Part shown: positions 10,609 through 22,805 of the stretch, in pieces
Position numbering within the stretch: the first letter of the stretch is position 1
How the letters are laid out: the number at the start of each line of letters is the position of its first letter
Assembly: GCF_001186125.1 (NCBI RefSeq)
Contig: NW_014040293.1
Coordinates: 31,685 to 64,914 of the forward strand
DNA: 33,230 nucleotides
From: Sphaeroforma arctica JP610
Lineage: Eukaryota > Opisthokonta > Ichthyosporea > Ichthyophonida
Direction of reading: 5' to 3'
Position numbers and translations under genes: made by a program
Notes under the pieces: model-generated
Seen by the model: only the letters and a program-made list of their open reading frames with translations
Database searches by the model: none
What the model was told of the DNA's origin: nothing

Positions 10609-11330
10609 TGTTAAGAGTGTAATGTAGTAGACTTTAAATATTGTTCTGACCTCGCCTTTGTATTTATACATAAGGTTTTTGTGCTAGTTTTCAGCCGCGT
10701 GGGCTGGCCAGGGTGAAAATATATGTAGTCAGCATAAAAAACCTTCCGAAGAAATTTGACATCAGCTTACCTGAAAATAATTACCCTTATTATAAATTGA
10801 ACTAAGTTGATGATCCAAGTCATTAGTCGGTCGCGTATATTTGTGAATTTTTCTCGGCTGAGAGGCTTCGCGAAGATATCAATGAGTAGTTGTTTTGATT
10901 GTGAGTTCTCTGATGTGTTGATATCGTAGGTCGACGTGTTTAGTATTACTGGCTTGCTGTCTTGTCCTATGACGGTAGTTTCGACGAGCGGAATCTCGAA
11001 TTCCGTGAAGAGATTCACAGCTGCAACATAAGCCAATCCAAAACCCAAAGCCACAGAACCATTAAATACTGAGATTTGGGTCCGGATCCAAATATTCTTA
11101 ATAATAGTCATCATAAAAATTAGCTTTAGAACCAGTACCCCGCGTGTGAGAGTAACACTCGAGTAAAAGCCTGTGTCTAGTGAATTAGAAAAAAACAAAT
11201 AAAGTCTCGGTTCGGTTTTCTTATACTAGGGACTTTTCCTAACTGAGATAACCGTACTTGAGAAGAGGTCTATCGTAATCTTTGACTCCTATCTGTCAGC
11301 TACTCTCAAGTTCTACATTTTTTATAATAT
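10609..11330 (-). mobile_element. Ty1/copia fossil: end of pol plus partial LTR
   Basis: On the minus strand the end of copia RNase H is readable (IDIFAKPLSREKF, the family's D-x-F-T-K-P-L end motif). It is followed at 10609-10765 by a partial LTR matching the 3' third of the family seen at 16240-16723, including the GGCTGGCCAGGGT segment and the terminal TGTTAAGAGTG. The sequence at 11030-11320 is homologous to 17010-17320 in the longer minus-strand copia element. It is broken and old by its divergence from the other copies. It lies next to an unrelated gypsy remnant. Confidence 0.75.
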
Positions 11331-12234
11331 CCTTAGACATAAGTAAAGAAGCTCAGTCACGCTAGTACAGTAAACGAACAAGCAAACTTACTAGCCAGAA
11401 ACATAAAGTGAACAGCCAAGTAATAGAGTTCAAGTGGGCAACGGGGAGAAGAGTCAATCACGAGCGATTAACAGAAGGCTGGAAAAGGAAGAATCGGCTA
11501 GAAGAACAAGCTTCAACCGGCAGATCAGAAGACTGACAGAAAGGAACACATGTGTTTTTTCCGAGTGAGAGAAAGTCATAAGGGGTGTGTGTTCTGATAT
11601 TGGGTGAAAAAGAACACCAACCTGTCACCTTGATTATATTTTCGATGTTGGGGAAATTAAAATTTAGGTAACTGTCAATCAACACTAGAATTTCAAGAAG
11701 TGACCCCACACTACACAACATCAATTGCAAACAGGATAGAAAGCTAGTCCTTCATAAGGAAAGTGCATAATTAGTACTGCAAACTTTTCATAGTGACAAC
11801 CAGTATATAAGATCCATACAAGACACGCAAAAGGATTGTCTAACAATAGATTAACAGAACATCTGTTACAATCACACAGGTTACACGAATATAGGCTCAT
11901 AGCCAAAAAAATGAGGGTTTAAGATTCATCAAATCACAATTAGTGCGGCGTAAAGGCATAAACCGACAAGGAACATGCAGTATCCATAGTTTTTGCAGTG
12001 CAACGGCATACTACACCTGCAAGAAATATACATTACCCATAACTGCTGTAGCACAGGTACCGATTTAGCGGAGATATATGCACAGATTTAGCAGAAATCG
12101 CCAATACTGCAATTGACTAAAAACTTTATTTATGGGGTCGGGGTAATTTTTAGATAGACGTACTTACAAAAAGCACAGATTAAGGTATAACAAATACATA
12201 CGGAGTGTAAGGCTAGCTTAACAAGCAAGAATAG

Positions 12235-12280
<46 letters not shown>

Positions 12281-13139
12281 CAGGAAGTACAAACCAAACA
12301 TGCAATTAGCATGACAACTGATTCAAGCGGATATAAATCACAGAATCCTCAAGAGAGTTCAATCAATAAGAAAAAAAACAGCTTAGGCAGTGAATCTAGA
12401 GCAAATAATAATTTCTAAAAGACAAAGAAGGTCATTGACACAGAATCATATCGAGAGAGAAAACACAAGTAATCAGATAACAAATGACATAATAATAAAA
12501 AGGCTAGCTGATCAAGCAAGATAACCACACAGGCACACAAAGAACACGCCAATAAAACGAAGTAAGAAGGCTAGCAGTTACAGCGAGAAATGGCCATACA
12601 CGCACGTAAGTCAATCACATAAAACAAGACTCTATATGCAAAACTCGCACACATATGCGTAACAGACACAGTGATGAGTGCACTCACAATATCTCGCTAA
12701 GAGCCAAAGTGTGATTTTAGAGGGGCTGGGACCGAACATCTAATGTGTGGTCATAGGTGACGTCAATGAGACCAAACATCACAAGTTAAGCCTGTAAGCA
12801 ACAACAACTGTTCGGTACTTCACAGGTGTCAAAACAACGTAACGATCACACGTGATAAAATATTGTCACTTGAAAATAAAAATAGATAAGTTCACACGTG
12901 ATGAAATAAGCTTACCAAAAAAACAAACAAACACAGCGTCCCAATCACAGGAAGGAACGTTACAAGCTACCGTACAACGCATCACGGTACACACTTCACA
13001 CGGAAGTGCAGCGCAGCGTGACAACGATAATGTCACGTAGGATAAGTTAATTTTTATTTGTTTGTACACGAGTTACCAGCAAGATAAGGGGATGAAGCCT
13101 GATTTGGTTCGAATATAGTACAAGTCTTTACTAGTAGCC
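11331..13139. other. 1.8-kb stretch without a supported gene
   Basis: Short frames such as 11458-11730 (-) and 12852-13040 (+) have no family features. The part 11331-12700 is AT-rich and repetitive in feel, with recurring GGCTAGC words near 12212, 12502 and 12570. It could be an LTR or leader of the gypsy element that follows, but no matching partner copy was found in the window. Confidence 0.5.
12238..12279. repeat. (TA)n microsatellite
   Basis: About 21 uninterrupted TA dinucleotides, unusually pure compared with the decayed sequence around it. This suggests a young or still-slipping tract. Confidence 0.95.
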
Positions 13140-15930
13140 TGCAATCCACACACATCGATTCAGACAGCTCAAGATGCCCACAGCAACAAAAGCAGGGGTG
13201 TATGGTGGTGTGCTTTCGCGATCAAAATGGTTAACATTCTAGAGGTGAAAGTCGCTATACAAGGACTGGAAGCTGATCCTGAGAAAACGAAAAGCATGAT
13301 GGACTGGCCACTACCCAGAACAAAAAGAGATCTGTACAGGGCGATGGCACTCGCGAACTATATGCGTGACCGTGTCCCCAATTTTCCCCACACAACTAGG
13401 CACTTCCGCAGCCCAATGAAAGGCAAATTGAACCAAACATATATATGTTATGGTCACCGGAACTCTAAACGAAGTGGGAAGAACTCAAAGAAGCCATCGC
13501 TTGTTCGGCGACAATAGCATACCCAGTTGATGGAGTACCGTTTCAGATCATGAACAACGCTAGTGACTATGGCATAGAGAATGTTTGTTTCAGGTCATAG
13601 ACGGAGTCAGAAGAGAAATTGTCGACTTCTCTTAAGGCTTGAACCCAGCCCAACAGGCTATGACACAAACACTTAAGAGTTACTCAGTCTGTCTGGCACA
13701 TGCCTTCAAATATATCAAAGGAGCGGTCATACGACTATGGATAGATCATAAAGCGCTCACGCAAATGAACAGCCAACAGACGTTATCCCCAATGCTAGCC
13801 AAATGAGTAGTAAAGACATACCACCGTCGATTTTCCATCATATTTGTCCCAGACAAGGACAACTAGATGGCAGATATGTTGTCGCGTCTACATGGAGACG
13901 CATTTAACAACAAAACATCAGAGGTATTAAGAGACGCGAACAAACCAACACACAGCAACCAAGAGTACACCACCTTGGAGACAAACATGCCCATAACACT
14001 ATCAGCTATAGACTGCATGCTACACCCCAGATTCTATAAAGAAGCTGAAAGACGGTTTGGGAAATTGCCAGTATATCTGTTTGCATCGGCACCCAATGCA
14101 AAAAGAACAGAATGCGCTCCTACAGAAATGGGCGCAGAAAACAAATGCGTGGGAACTCATACCTGATGTCCTCGACAAATACATTGAAGAGAAAACCAAT
14201 ATCACGATATGTGTGCCTTACTACCCCAATGTAACGTGGTTTCCGAAATTTCTGTCTTTACTAGAAGACGACCCGATGCTAGTGGAAACACAAACGACAC
14301 GTTCCTCAAAGAAGGCACGAAAGCATGTGGCAGGACCCCATGGGGGTGTCACATTAGTAGCAAAGATAAGAGTGAAGTCTTCATACTTTGCCATAAGGCC
14401 GGAACAACTTATCATACACATCTCAGTCTCACAAACAGTTAGCACTGGAGATGCGTCGAATGAGACTGAATACGAGACAAGCGTCCACATCATCGAGCAA
14501 TACCACAACCTGGGACATTATACACCTATGAAAAGGTAAGCAAATTGCAAGCAGATGAACACAAGTGGCCACAAACCCAATAACATGTACACAGACACAT
14601 TGAAAGATGAGTACCACGTCTCAAAAATAAATTCTACAATAAAGGATTCCACATCTTACAATCTATCACAGCCGTATTCCTAGGGGACAAAGTCCAAGTG
14701 GACACCATAGGCCCACTATTAGACTCAAACAGAGGCCATACATATGTGTTAGTGTGGCTAGACGTACACTTATCGTATGTCATACTCAGATCAACGATGG
14801 ACAAATCAGCAGTAACTGTAGCAAGAACGCTGGTACCAATATTGTGTGAACATTGGTTCCTACAAATCATACAGACAGATCAAGGCACTGAACATGCTAA
14901 TGACATACGCTCAAAAGTCACTGAACAAGCGCCAACACAACACTTAGTCTCTCGGCCGTATCAACCTAAAGTTGCAGGAGCATACTAACGATCACATAAA
15001 AACCTCATACCATTGTTACGAAATTCGTTGAACAAAACCCAGACAACTAGTGTTCTCGACTTTCCTTCGTACAAATGGGTCACAATCTGCGTATATCAAG
15101 ACGACATATATCATCAAGATTTAATGTGTACTTTGGTCGCAGACAAAACAAACCAACTCACAGTCTACAACACAGCAGTGAACGTACCCAGTACAACAGT
15201 ATCACCAACATTTAAATGTGTACTGTGGTCGCAGACAAAACAAATCAACTCACGGTCTACAACACAGCAGTGAACGTACCCAGTGCAACAGTATTAAAGG
15301 AAGAGCGATTGCAGAGTCTAGAAGAGGCAATCAGGCCACAACTAAACGCTAATGTTGCACAATATCAAGAAAAGATGCGCGCGGCATATGACCAAAAATA
15401 CCAACAGAAGTTTGTACACTTCCAGGAACATGAAGGGAACGTTGTCATGGTTCGCTATCAAGGTCAAATGAATAAAATGACAGCACAATATGACGGACCA
15501 TCCAAAATAGTATACATGGAGGGCAACGGGTATTTTTTCTGTAACCTTGATGGGACTGAAGCACCGGAATATCCTAACTCGGCCAGATTGGACTCGTAAA
15601 AAAGGACAATTCTCCAAAAGAATTTACTTCATAGAACCAAGTACAACCATCCGAGGAGACTCAGTTCTCCTCGGTACTCGACTACAGGCCGTCCATCCAA
15701 GATAATGGATCCCAGGAGCACCTACTGCAAAAGCGTACATGGATGCATGAAACAGATTTCGCAGATGCTGATGTTCTTACACTATACCGTCAACGCACTC
15801 GACGCGAGCGAAGGCAATCTAGGCAGACGAAATCAACAGCAACGAGCACTGATGCAAGATCAGCGAGTATCATTAAGCGCGCGAGGTGGAGGACATAATC
15901 AAGTTTCCTTTTCTCACCTTGAAGCATGCT
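13140..15930 (+). mobile_element. Ty3/gypsy pol fossil (RT end, RNase H, integrase, C-terminal domain), broken
   Basis: In order: the RT end near 13250-13380 (GLEADPEKTKSMMDWPLP and LANYMRDRVPNF, the usual zone after RT motif E), RNase H near 13540-13880 (DHKALTQM, then MADMLSRLHGD, the family's A-D-x-L-S-R end), and integrase catalytic parts near 14690-14980 (VDTIGPL with the first Asp, IIQTDQGTEH with the second). A C-terminal region near 15440-15590 has MVRYQGQMNK and YDGPSKIVYMEGNGY, resembling the GPY/F module. Basic tail sequence follows to about 15930. No gag or LTR could be recognised. It is broken, with many breaks. Confidence 0.8.
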
Positions 15931-16239
15931 CCGCCCACATGCTAGAGCGATAAAGACGAAAGACTCGGTTGCAGATAAGACCGTTGACACACGTTTCCCT
16001 AAGCCAAGTTGAGATCAATCGAGAGCACAGGTCAAGACTGGCACCGATGAGCGTGGTTGAGAACTCCATGTGTCATAGTATATCATTAAATAATTAGGTA
16101 TAATATAAGCATAGATAATGGTGGCAGGATTTTTATTTACATCCCCTAAGGGACAAGTTTTTCCCTGTACAGAAACACCAACCTCTAGATAATCTAGTAC
16201 TGTACGATGTCACTTTTCACCCTTCCGCAGGATCTGGAT
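15931..16239. other. Spacer between gypsy fossil and copia LTR
   Basis: About 310 bases with no supported gene. It may hold part of the gypsy 3' LTR, but no second copy is present in the window to test that. Confidence 0.4.
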
Positions 16240-16319
16240 TGAAATACTACAGGTCTCAGACAAGATTTTACAGCAAGAGACTCTCTTTGATTTATAGAAG
16301 TCATGAGAGTTGGATCACT

Positions 16320-16419
16320 CCCGAGAGCTAATCAAGTTGTCTAATTTAATCCCGAGAGTTGAGTTAATATTTAACCGACTCCCGGGAACAGATTGAGTTT
16401 CTCAACCAAGTCCCGAGAG
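16320..16419 (+). promoter_or_regulatory. Phased ~31-bp tandem motif in LTR U3
   Basis: CCCGAGAG-type words start at 16320, 16351, 16381 (CCCGGGAA variant) and 16412, spaced 31, 30 and 31 bp. The bases between them are also related (GATTAAGT, CTCAACC). Tandem U3 repeats commonly act as binding sites for transcription factors in LTR elements. That role is inferred here. Confidence 0.55.
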
Positions 16420-16645
16420 TGGATTAAGTCTGTCAACCGCAACATTCTTAAAATAGCTGCGTTCCTATGCGACTCACAACCTATGCGGAAAGACATCGTG
16501 ATCAGCGTGAGATTTAGTTGCAGAGAAGTCAAGATAGAATAGCACCGAAGTGTTGAAGTGTTTTGCATAAGGTTTCTCATACTGACCATATGAGGTTTTA
16601 CCCTGGCCAGCCCAAGTGGCTGAACACTAGCACAAACACCTTAGG

Positions 16646-16652
16646 TATAAAA
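16646..16652 (+). promoter_or_regulatory. TATA box of the LTR promoter
   Basis: TATAAAA lies 18 bases before AATAAA at 16670 and about 78 bases before the LTR end. The same layout occurs at 23241 in the related LTR. This is the expected start region of element RNA. Confidence 0.6.
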
Positions 16653-16737
16653 CCAAAGGTGAGGTCAGAAATAAATGCACACATTTGCACTTTATTTGAA
16701 GTCTACTACATAACATTCTAACAACTTATCAGGTCCA

Positions 16738-17183
16738 TGAAGTCCAAGGTTGGGGGGCTGTAGCATCCAGAGACCAGATTGTCAGAAAGCCAATACAAAA
16801 CCGAAATCCACAGAATCATCGAATTTTGAGTTTTGGGTCCGGATCCAGATATTCCTGATATTAGAGTCATCAGAATTTTTTTGGCGGTAGAATCAGCAAG
16901 CTAAACTGGGACCCCACGTGTAAGAGAAACACTCAAGTAGAAACCTGAGTCTAGTGAATATGAAGTACAAGGTTGGGGGGCTGTAGCATCCAGGGACCAG
17001 ATTGTCAGAAAGCCAATACAAAACCGAAATCCACAGAATCATCGAATTTTGAGTTTTGGGTCCGGATCCAGATATTCCTGATATTAGAGTCATCGGATTT
17101 TTTTTGGCGGTAGAATCAGCAAGCTAAACTGGGACCCCACGTGTAAGAGAAACACTCGAGTAGAAACCTGAGTCTAGTGAATT
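16738..17183. repeat. Two tandem copies of a 223-bp unit
   Basis: Copies at 16738-16960 and 16961-17183 start TGAAGTnCAAGGTTGGGGGG and end CCTGAGTCTAGTGAAT, with a few differences along the length. The unit is the downstream end of the minus-strand copia element and includes the segment homologous to 11030-11180. The high identity points to a late duplication compared with the age of the element. Confidence 0.9.
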
Positions 17184-17778
17184 AGAAAACACAAATAAAG
17201 ACTCAGTTTGATTCTCTCCGACTAGAGACATTTCTTAGCTGACATAACTATACTTGAGAAAAGGTATATTGTATCATTTGAGTAGTATCTTGCAGCTACT
17301 CTCCGTGCTCTACATAGCCTATACGCGTCTTTAGCTGTATCAGACTGTGAGACGTATTCTGCCTTGGCTGTAGAAGTTGTCACTAGCTGTTGCAGATTTG
17401 GTCCCTACATAAACGATGTGCGCCCGCTATAACGCCCACTCGCCCGATGGTGGATAGTTTTATTATGACATCGTTAGCGAATCTACTGTCTACACTCGGA
17501 TAGGGAACACATGGTACCTTGTTTGTGTATTCGAGGCCGAAGTCTTGAATGTCAGCGAGATATTTCAAACAGCGCTTGGCTCCTCTGAAGTGACGATACT
17601 GTTTTGCTATCAGATAGTGACTTAGGATCGAAACAGCGAAGTATATATCCACTCGTGTATGATCAACAAGATATCGTAGCTGACTCACTAGCTTCTTGTA
17701 TTGTGTGATTGTTGGGACGTCTGAACTTGCCGCTTTTTCTGGGATTTATGCGTGTAAGCCTGATATTTCATAGTCCGA

Positions 17779-17809
<31 letters not shown>

Positions 17810-17816
17810 AGTGTGT
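17779..17816. repeat. (CT)n(GT)n compound microsatellite
   Basis: About 11 CT units are followed by GT units with one interruption, inside the decayed copia pol region. Its purity indicates it expanded after the element stopped being selected. Confidence 0.9.
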
Positions 17817-19204
17817 CTAGAATTGGCACACATACTGGTTTACAGTCTATTAATCCCCATTCCTAAAAATCTTCACTTATGTATTGTCGTTGATGAAGGC
17901 GTACTCTTCTGGGGAGTATTTCCCCTTCGCACTTGAGAAATCACAACGGTATGCCCATATCAACACTATTACATTCTTCTTTCATTGCGTCAGCTAGTTT
18001 CTGTCCGTCAGTCTTACTCTGAAATGCTGTAATTTTGCCGTCTATATGTACAACAAAGGAACACGGTCCACTGTGCGGCTGTTTGATGAACAAAGTTTCG
18101 TCCGATTTTACGTGGTTATAATTGTGGTGTATAGCAAACCGAAGAACACCTTGAAACCAGAAGTGCCCACTAGGTAGAAACTGTATACGCAACGGTTAAC
18201 TCAACATACGACCTTTGTGTATTCTTGTTTGCGACTTTCGTATAATTGTCTCTAAGACGGGTCGGGTAGATGTTCAATGGGATCGTATCCTTACGGCGCT
18301 CGCATATAGCTAGGGGTATCCAGTTCTTGAGTGAGGTATACAGAAGATGTATCGTATTGTCGAATGTCCATGTCGTAGTGTGCCATTAGGGCTAAACAGA
18401 TCCCGAGTGTTTCCTTGGCCACTATTGAGGCATAGCTTTCATCGTATTCGACTCCCTGTTTTTTGTTGAATGCTGCTACGTTCAGACGAGATTTAAGTCG
18501 CGTGACTTGTCCTGATTCATCCGTTTTTGCCTAGAATACCAATCGAGAGGAGAGTAGTACTTTTTTTTTCCGTGGTTTGTTGTTCACCAGAGTGAATGCC
18601 TTGCACTATAACATCAAGAATTTCATATCCGAATATACTGATTTCTCCCAGTCCATTGCGTTTGGCATCTCATATATCTTTTGTATGTTTTTGGTTCCAT
18701 CGCTGAAGTTGCTGAATCAACCATGTGCGTGGTGCTAGGAGATCGTTTCTTATGGCGACTGTCGTGCTACCAGTTGATATTATTGTCATCCACCGCAAGG
18801 TCTCACAGTTCTCGAGAGATTTGGCAGCCTTCTGCCGTTGCTCTAGCTATGGTTGCTTCGAGATCTCGTGCTGTGTTTTGGTAGTCGTTGCAGGAGCATC
18901 CGATTCACCGGTATGTACTTCGCTCTCAACAGGTTATTGTGTTGACGATGAAGTTATTTGTAGTTGTTCCGAGTTGCTCGAATTTTTCATGACAGCGGGC
19001 TGGGCTCGTTAGCAACGCATATCTCTGTTGTCGATGTTGTCCTTGCGTCCGGTTGGAAGTCACTACTCTCGACTTGAAGGAATGTACTGCTGCTCGTAGC
19101 GTCTGGTGGTGCGACAGCGGTTGCACATTTGTTGCCTTCCCAGATAAACAATTCGTCTTTGAATATAAAGTCGTATCGGCTTTCTGTTTTACGCCTGGTC
19201 AGAG

Positions 19205-19700
19205 GTGAGTGTTAAAGTGCAATGTAGGAGACTTTGAATAAAGTGCAAATGTATGTATTTATTTCTGACCTCACCTTTGGTTTTGTACCTTAGGTATTTG
19301 TGCTAGTGTTCAGCCGCTTGGACTGGCCAGGGTAAAACCTCATATGGTCAGTATGAGAAACCTTATGCAGAACACTTTAACACTTCGACGCTATTCTATT
19401 TCAACTTCCCTGCAACTAAATCTCACGCTGATCACATGATGTCTTTCCGCATAGGTTGTGACTCACATACAACCGTAGCTATTTTTAGGATCTTGCGGTT
19501 GACAGACTCAATCCACTTTCGGGAATTGGTTGAGAAATATAATCTGCTCTCGGAAGTCGGTTGAGTTTTAACTCAACTCTTGAAAGTAATTTAAACAACT
19601 TGATTAGCTCTTGGGAGTGAGCTAACTCTGCTGACTTCCATAAATCAAAGAGGGTTTCTTGCTGTAAAATTTGGCCTGAGACCTGTAGTCTCTCGGTGAG
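19205..19700 (-). repeat. Solo copia LTR (19210-19695) with target duplication GTGAG
   Basis: The 486-bp sequence is the reverse complement of the LTR family at 16240-16723. Its low end reads TGTTAAAGTGC and its high end GTCTCTCG. It is flanked directly by GTGAG at 19205-19209 and GTGAG at 19696-19700, a 5-bp target-site duplication typical of LTR-element integration. A solo LTR is the usual product of recombination between two LTRs of one insertion. It lies between the integrase end and the RT start of the older element, so it inserted later. Confidence 0.9.
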
Positions 19701-21129
19701 TATATACGATACAAATCCTGTGTTGTGTCTAAAGGTTGCGCAAGAAGAATTTGTTGCCTAATTCACGGTTTTTGTATACGATATGACACCCGAATGTTCT
19801 GAAAATATCTATCGGAAATGCGTGTACTGTGAATTTCTCGTTTGGAGATGAGTTCTTCTTGTCGGTGAGTATAGTATTGTAAATGTTGATAGTTTGTATC
19901 AGGGATTCAGCCCACATAGGAGTCTGTAGACGTGCATATTTCAGTGGTGCACGTATTCTAGTGACAAGTGTACCATGCAGTCTTTCTACCTTACCATGGT
20001 ACTGTAGCGTGGCCGTAGGAGCGTACCTGGAGCAGTATCACGAATACACGAACATGCGCCTAGCTACGTTCGCTGTAAACTGTGCCTCGACACATTTGTA
20101 TTCACTGAACTCGACGACGAGTTAAATTGTACCATTTATCGAATGTGTGTGACATTGCGTTATACTCCTTGGTCATGCTAATTGATACAAAATGGATGTT
20201 GGATCCTATTCACGTTGCGAACGGGCTAATTATATCGACGAAGGCTAACTCGAGAGACTCTGTGGCAGATTCGTGCTGTCGTTCTTTGTTGATATTCTTG
20301 TTCTTTTTCCTGCAATAGTGCATACTTTATATCGTTCCTCTGGTTGTCTTATGTAGGGTAGATTTTTTTGTATGCACATATAGAATCATGTATACAGTAG
20401 CTTTATTTCTCCCTTTATTAAGGGTTATATATCCTTCACTTGTACACATATATTTACTGCTCACACATAAGTGTAGAGCAGGTTCTTTCTGAGTGTCACT
20501 ATTCTTGTGACACTTTGACAGGTGTCAGTTCTCTTTGTGTACCATACTTCGTACCGAACTGTTTTTTTAAATTGATGACAGTGTTGGATTTGTCTTAACA
20601 TTTTTGGGAAGTAACTGCGGTGCGCGAGCCTATTTTGTCATGAAATCTGGTTGGCATTCCCTAGCGATGGTTCCACTGTAGTCATAGATGTGTCGTCGAT
20701 GAATGCACGCAATATATTCTGTGTTTATCTTGCACTGTTATAGTTGTAAAGCTTGGTAGTAGTAATATGTACATCATGTTGTTGGTAAACTTAAATGATA
20801 TTGTCGCGCTGAGAGCAGGTTGATACATAGTAGTGCAGTTTTGAAGGTCATTTTGACGAGTACGTCCCCTAGTTTTCCTAGCTGAGCCACATACTTCGGA
20901 TAAATGATAGCACCGTCAGCTACTTCGAGCGCATACCGGTCATTCATGCACATGTTGCGGACGAGATGATGCTAGTGGTACTTATAGAAAAGTACGTGTA
21001 TGGTGGCGCAACTATCACAAGCTTGTCAGTATCCATCTCTGGAATCTATATCCAACAGATCGTTCACATCCTTGTTATCGATCGTAGGGATGATTGTGGA
21101 GAGTGTAATCTGTTTGTTAGCAGGTAGCT

Positions 21130-22115
21130 GGGCATGTTGTTGTCGTTGATTGCTCCGGGGTCGATAGGCTCCTGTGAACGTCGGGTATCTCATAAATATC
21201 TACTATAGTCGCAGTTTCGTTAATTGTATCCATCTACTCGGTAGTCCTGTCGGTCAAAATCATCGCGATTGTCGTAGCGGTAATAATAGCGGTTGTTTCT
21301 GTTATATCTTTCATCACGTGTACGGTAACAACGATCTCAATTTGGTCGGCTATGCTTGTTGTTGTTCTTGGACACATATCTGTAGTCTCTCATTTCGTGA
21401 CGAGGAACAGACTTATCAATTCGCCGATCGTGTAGTTTGCGACCGTCATGGTCGCGCCCTGATTACTTGAATTACCAGCAAGACATGATGGTAGCTTACA
21501 GCATTACTCGATGGAATGTTCTCGATTGTTGCAAAATGCACAATTTCCTGTCGATATAGCTACATGTGCCTCGTGCACAACAGTAGATGGGTCACTTTCG
21601 TCTGGGTCCAATGCGATGAGATACGTGGTGAGTTCATCATACGTCGTGGCCATGATAGCGAGTGTTGTCAACGTAATATTAACAGTCTAGCTATCGTCGT
21701 TTACAGTCTGCCGTAGGATAGCACATAAGCTGTTGTTGGACTTCGAGCCTCAGGCGTATTTGAATTCCACAAAGAATGTGTTGAGACGACTGATAAGACT
21801 GTTGCAAGATTCATTCCGTTCTTGCGGGATGCGGTTCAGTTTCCCTTCAAATGTCTGGATACCACCTTCGGTCAGGGCTTTAAACTTATGTTTCAATGCG
21901 GCGGAAGCTTCCCACTGGCTTATCGATGAATTGACTGATATCCGTCTGCAGTAGTGGAGATAGAGTGCAATTAAAATGGGTCCATCAGTTGTCTCTAGCC
22001 GGTGCTGGATCGGTCAGCATGGCCGATATATCTTTACAATTCACGGACAGAACGCTCTGTTTTTTTCAGTGAAGCCGGTCGACATTCGGTTCGAAAATAG
22101 TAATGGTCTTAATTT
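21130..22115 (-). pseudogene. Copia gag fossil of the minus-strand element
   Basis: The reverse complement is homologous to the whole gag frame at 23353-24462. The start region near 22110-22050 matches the beginning of that gag, and 21200-21460 matches its Arg/Asp/Tyr-rich tail. It is broken and diverged. Confidence 0.75.
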
Positions 22116-22123
22116 TCATTGTC

Positions 22124-22387
22124 TTTATTTCTGACTCACCTTTGGTTATATACCTAATTGTTTGTGCTAGTGTTTAGCCGGGCTGGCCAGGGTAAAAAAA
22201 TCATATGGTCAGTATGAAAGAAACCTTCTGTAGAACACAATATTTTGACCTCTCTACAACGTAATCTCACGCTGATAACAAGTTAAGCAACTTGATTAGC
22301 TTTCGGGAGTGAGCTAATACCGATGATTTCTATAAATCAAAAAAGGGTTTTTATTATAGAACATGGTCTGAGCCCTGTAGTCTCTCA
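22124..22387 (-). repeat. Shortened copia LTR, minus orientation
   Basis: The high end (GTAGTCTCTCA, i.e. TGAGAGACTAC on the minus strand) gives the LTR start. The GGGCTGGCCAGGGTAAA segment and GACTCACCTTTGG near the low end match the R-side of the family. It is about half the family length. It directly precedes gag on the minus strand, so it is the 5' LTR of the 16738-22387 element. Confidence 0.8.
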
Positions 22388-22800
22388 ACGATTCTGAAAT
22401 ACCTACTTTGTTACCTACATCCAATGTGACAAAACTAGCTGGCCTGTTCACTAACAGCGATGAAACCTACGCAGCTCCAACTACCGTACATCACATCATC
22501 ATGTTTGTACTTCCCGATATTGTTTTAAACTCGGAAGACATAAGAGCTGTATTTGGAAGATTCACGTGTGTGATGAATTATGTTTTCTGTCGACGACATA
22601 AGATATACTCCAATATTCGAGGCATTTGAGCCATCAACGCTACCAACCTGAATACATTCCGCTCCTTTTTATTGGCCACTGAAACCATAACCGATACAGT
22701 GTCGTGTCCGAATTTCGAGACGTTACGTTGACTATATCTTCGACCTCAAACTCGACTATTTGCTTGGTATCGTTACAACTTCTGTCTTTATTTCAGTATA
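22388..22800 (-). pseudogene. Unrecognised decayed coding region, outer part
   Basis: On the minus strand this stretch reads protein-like in pieces, for example QIVEFEVEDIVNV and LYRLWFQWPIKRSG (near 22640-22760) and PASFVTLDVGNKVGI (near 22400-22440). It is cut off at its low end by the copia LTR at 22387. At its high end it stops at the target site of the short copia insertion (22801). The coding-like sequence beyond that insertion (24492 onward) is on the same strand, so the two are probably halves of one older unit. The family is unknown. Confidence 0.4.
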
Positions 22801-22805
22801 ATTTC

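Larger units (their letters stand above)
16240..16723 (+). repeat. Copia-family LTR, plus orientation (484 bp)
   Basis: It starts TGAAATACTACAGGTCTCAG and ends CATTCTAACA, so it has the TG...CA ends of an LTR. It aligns along its length with 22806-23318 (same strand) and 19210-19695 (opposite strand). It contains a ~31-bp tandem motif in U3 (16320-16419), a TATA box at 16646, and AATAAA at 16670. It is followed by ACTTATCAGGTCC, matching the leader (ACTTATCGGATC) after the LTR at 23319. So it looks like a 5' LTR with the first bases of an internal region, but then abuts sequence of the opposite-strand copia element. Confidence 0.85.
16738..22387 (-). mobile_element. Long broken Ty1/copia element, minus strand, with nested solo LTR
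   Basis: Read on the minus strand the order is LTR remnant (22387-22124), gag (about 22115-21130), protease/integrase (about 21000-19730), RT (about 19200-17700) and RNase H (about 17690-17280). This PR-INT-RT-RH order defines Ty1/copia. Supporting motifs are the integrase end (MWAESLIQTINIYN and FRTFGCH near 19830), the RT palm region near 18080 with SDETLFIKQ and the aspartate-bearing VVHIDGK, and RNase H with LRYLVDHTRVDIYFAVS near 17670. It is broken, with many breaks. A solo LTR of the same family sits inside the integrase-RT linker. No target duplication could be assigned to its outer ends. Confidence 0.85.

Noticed and set aside
18681-19012. Plus-strand ORFs in the copia region
   Set aside because: The minus strand here carries the integrase-RT linker and RT of the copia element; these are antisense frames.
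22388-22392. ACGAT next to the minus-strand LTR as one half of a target duplication for the 16738-22387 element
   Set aside because: No ACGAT lies directly at the other border. The nearest, near 16204, is outside the plus-strand LTR and separated from it, so chance is likely.
22408-22629. Plus-strand ORF of 73 codons between copia LTRs
   Set aside because: Minus-strand pieces over the same bases look more like protein and continue beyond the copia insertion.
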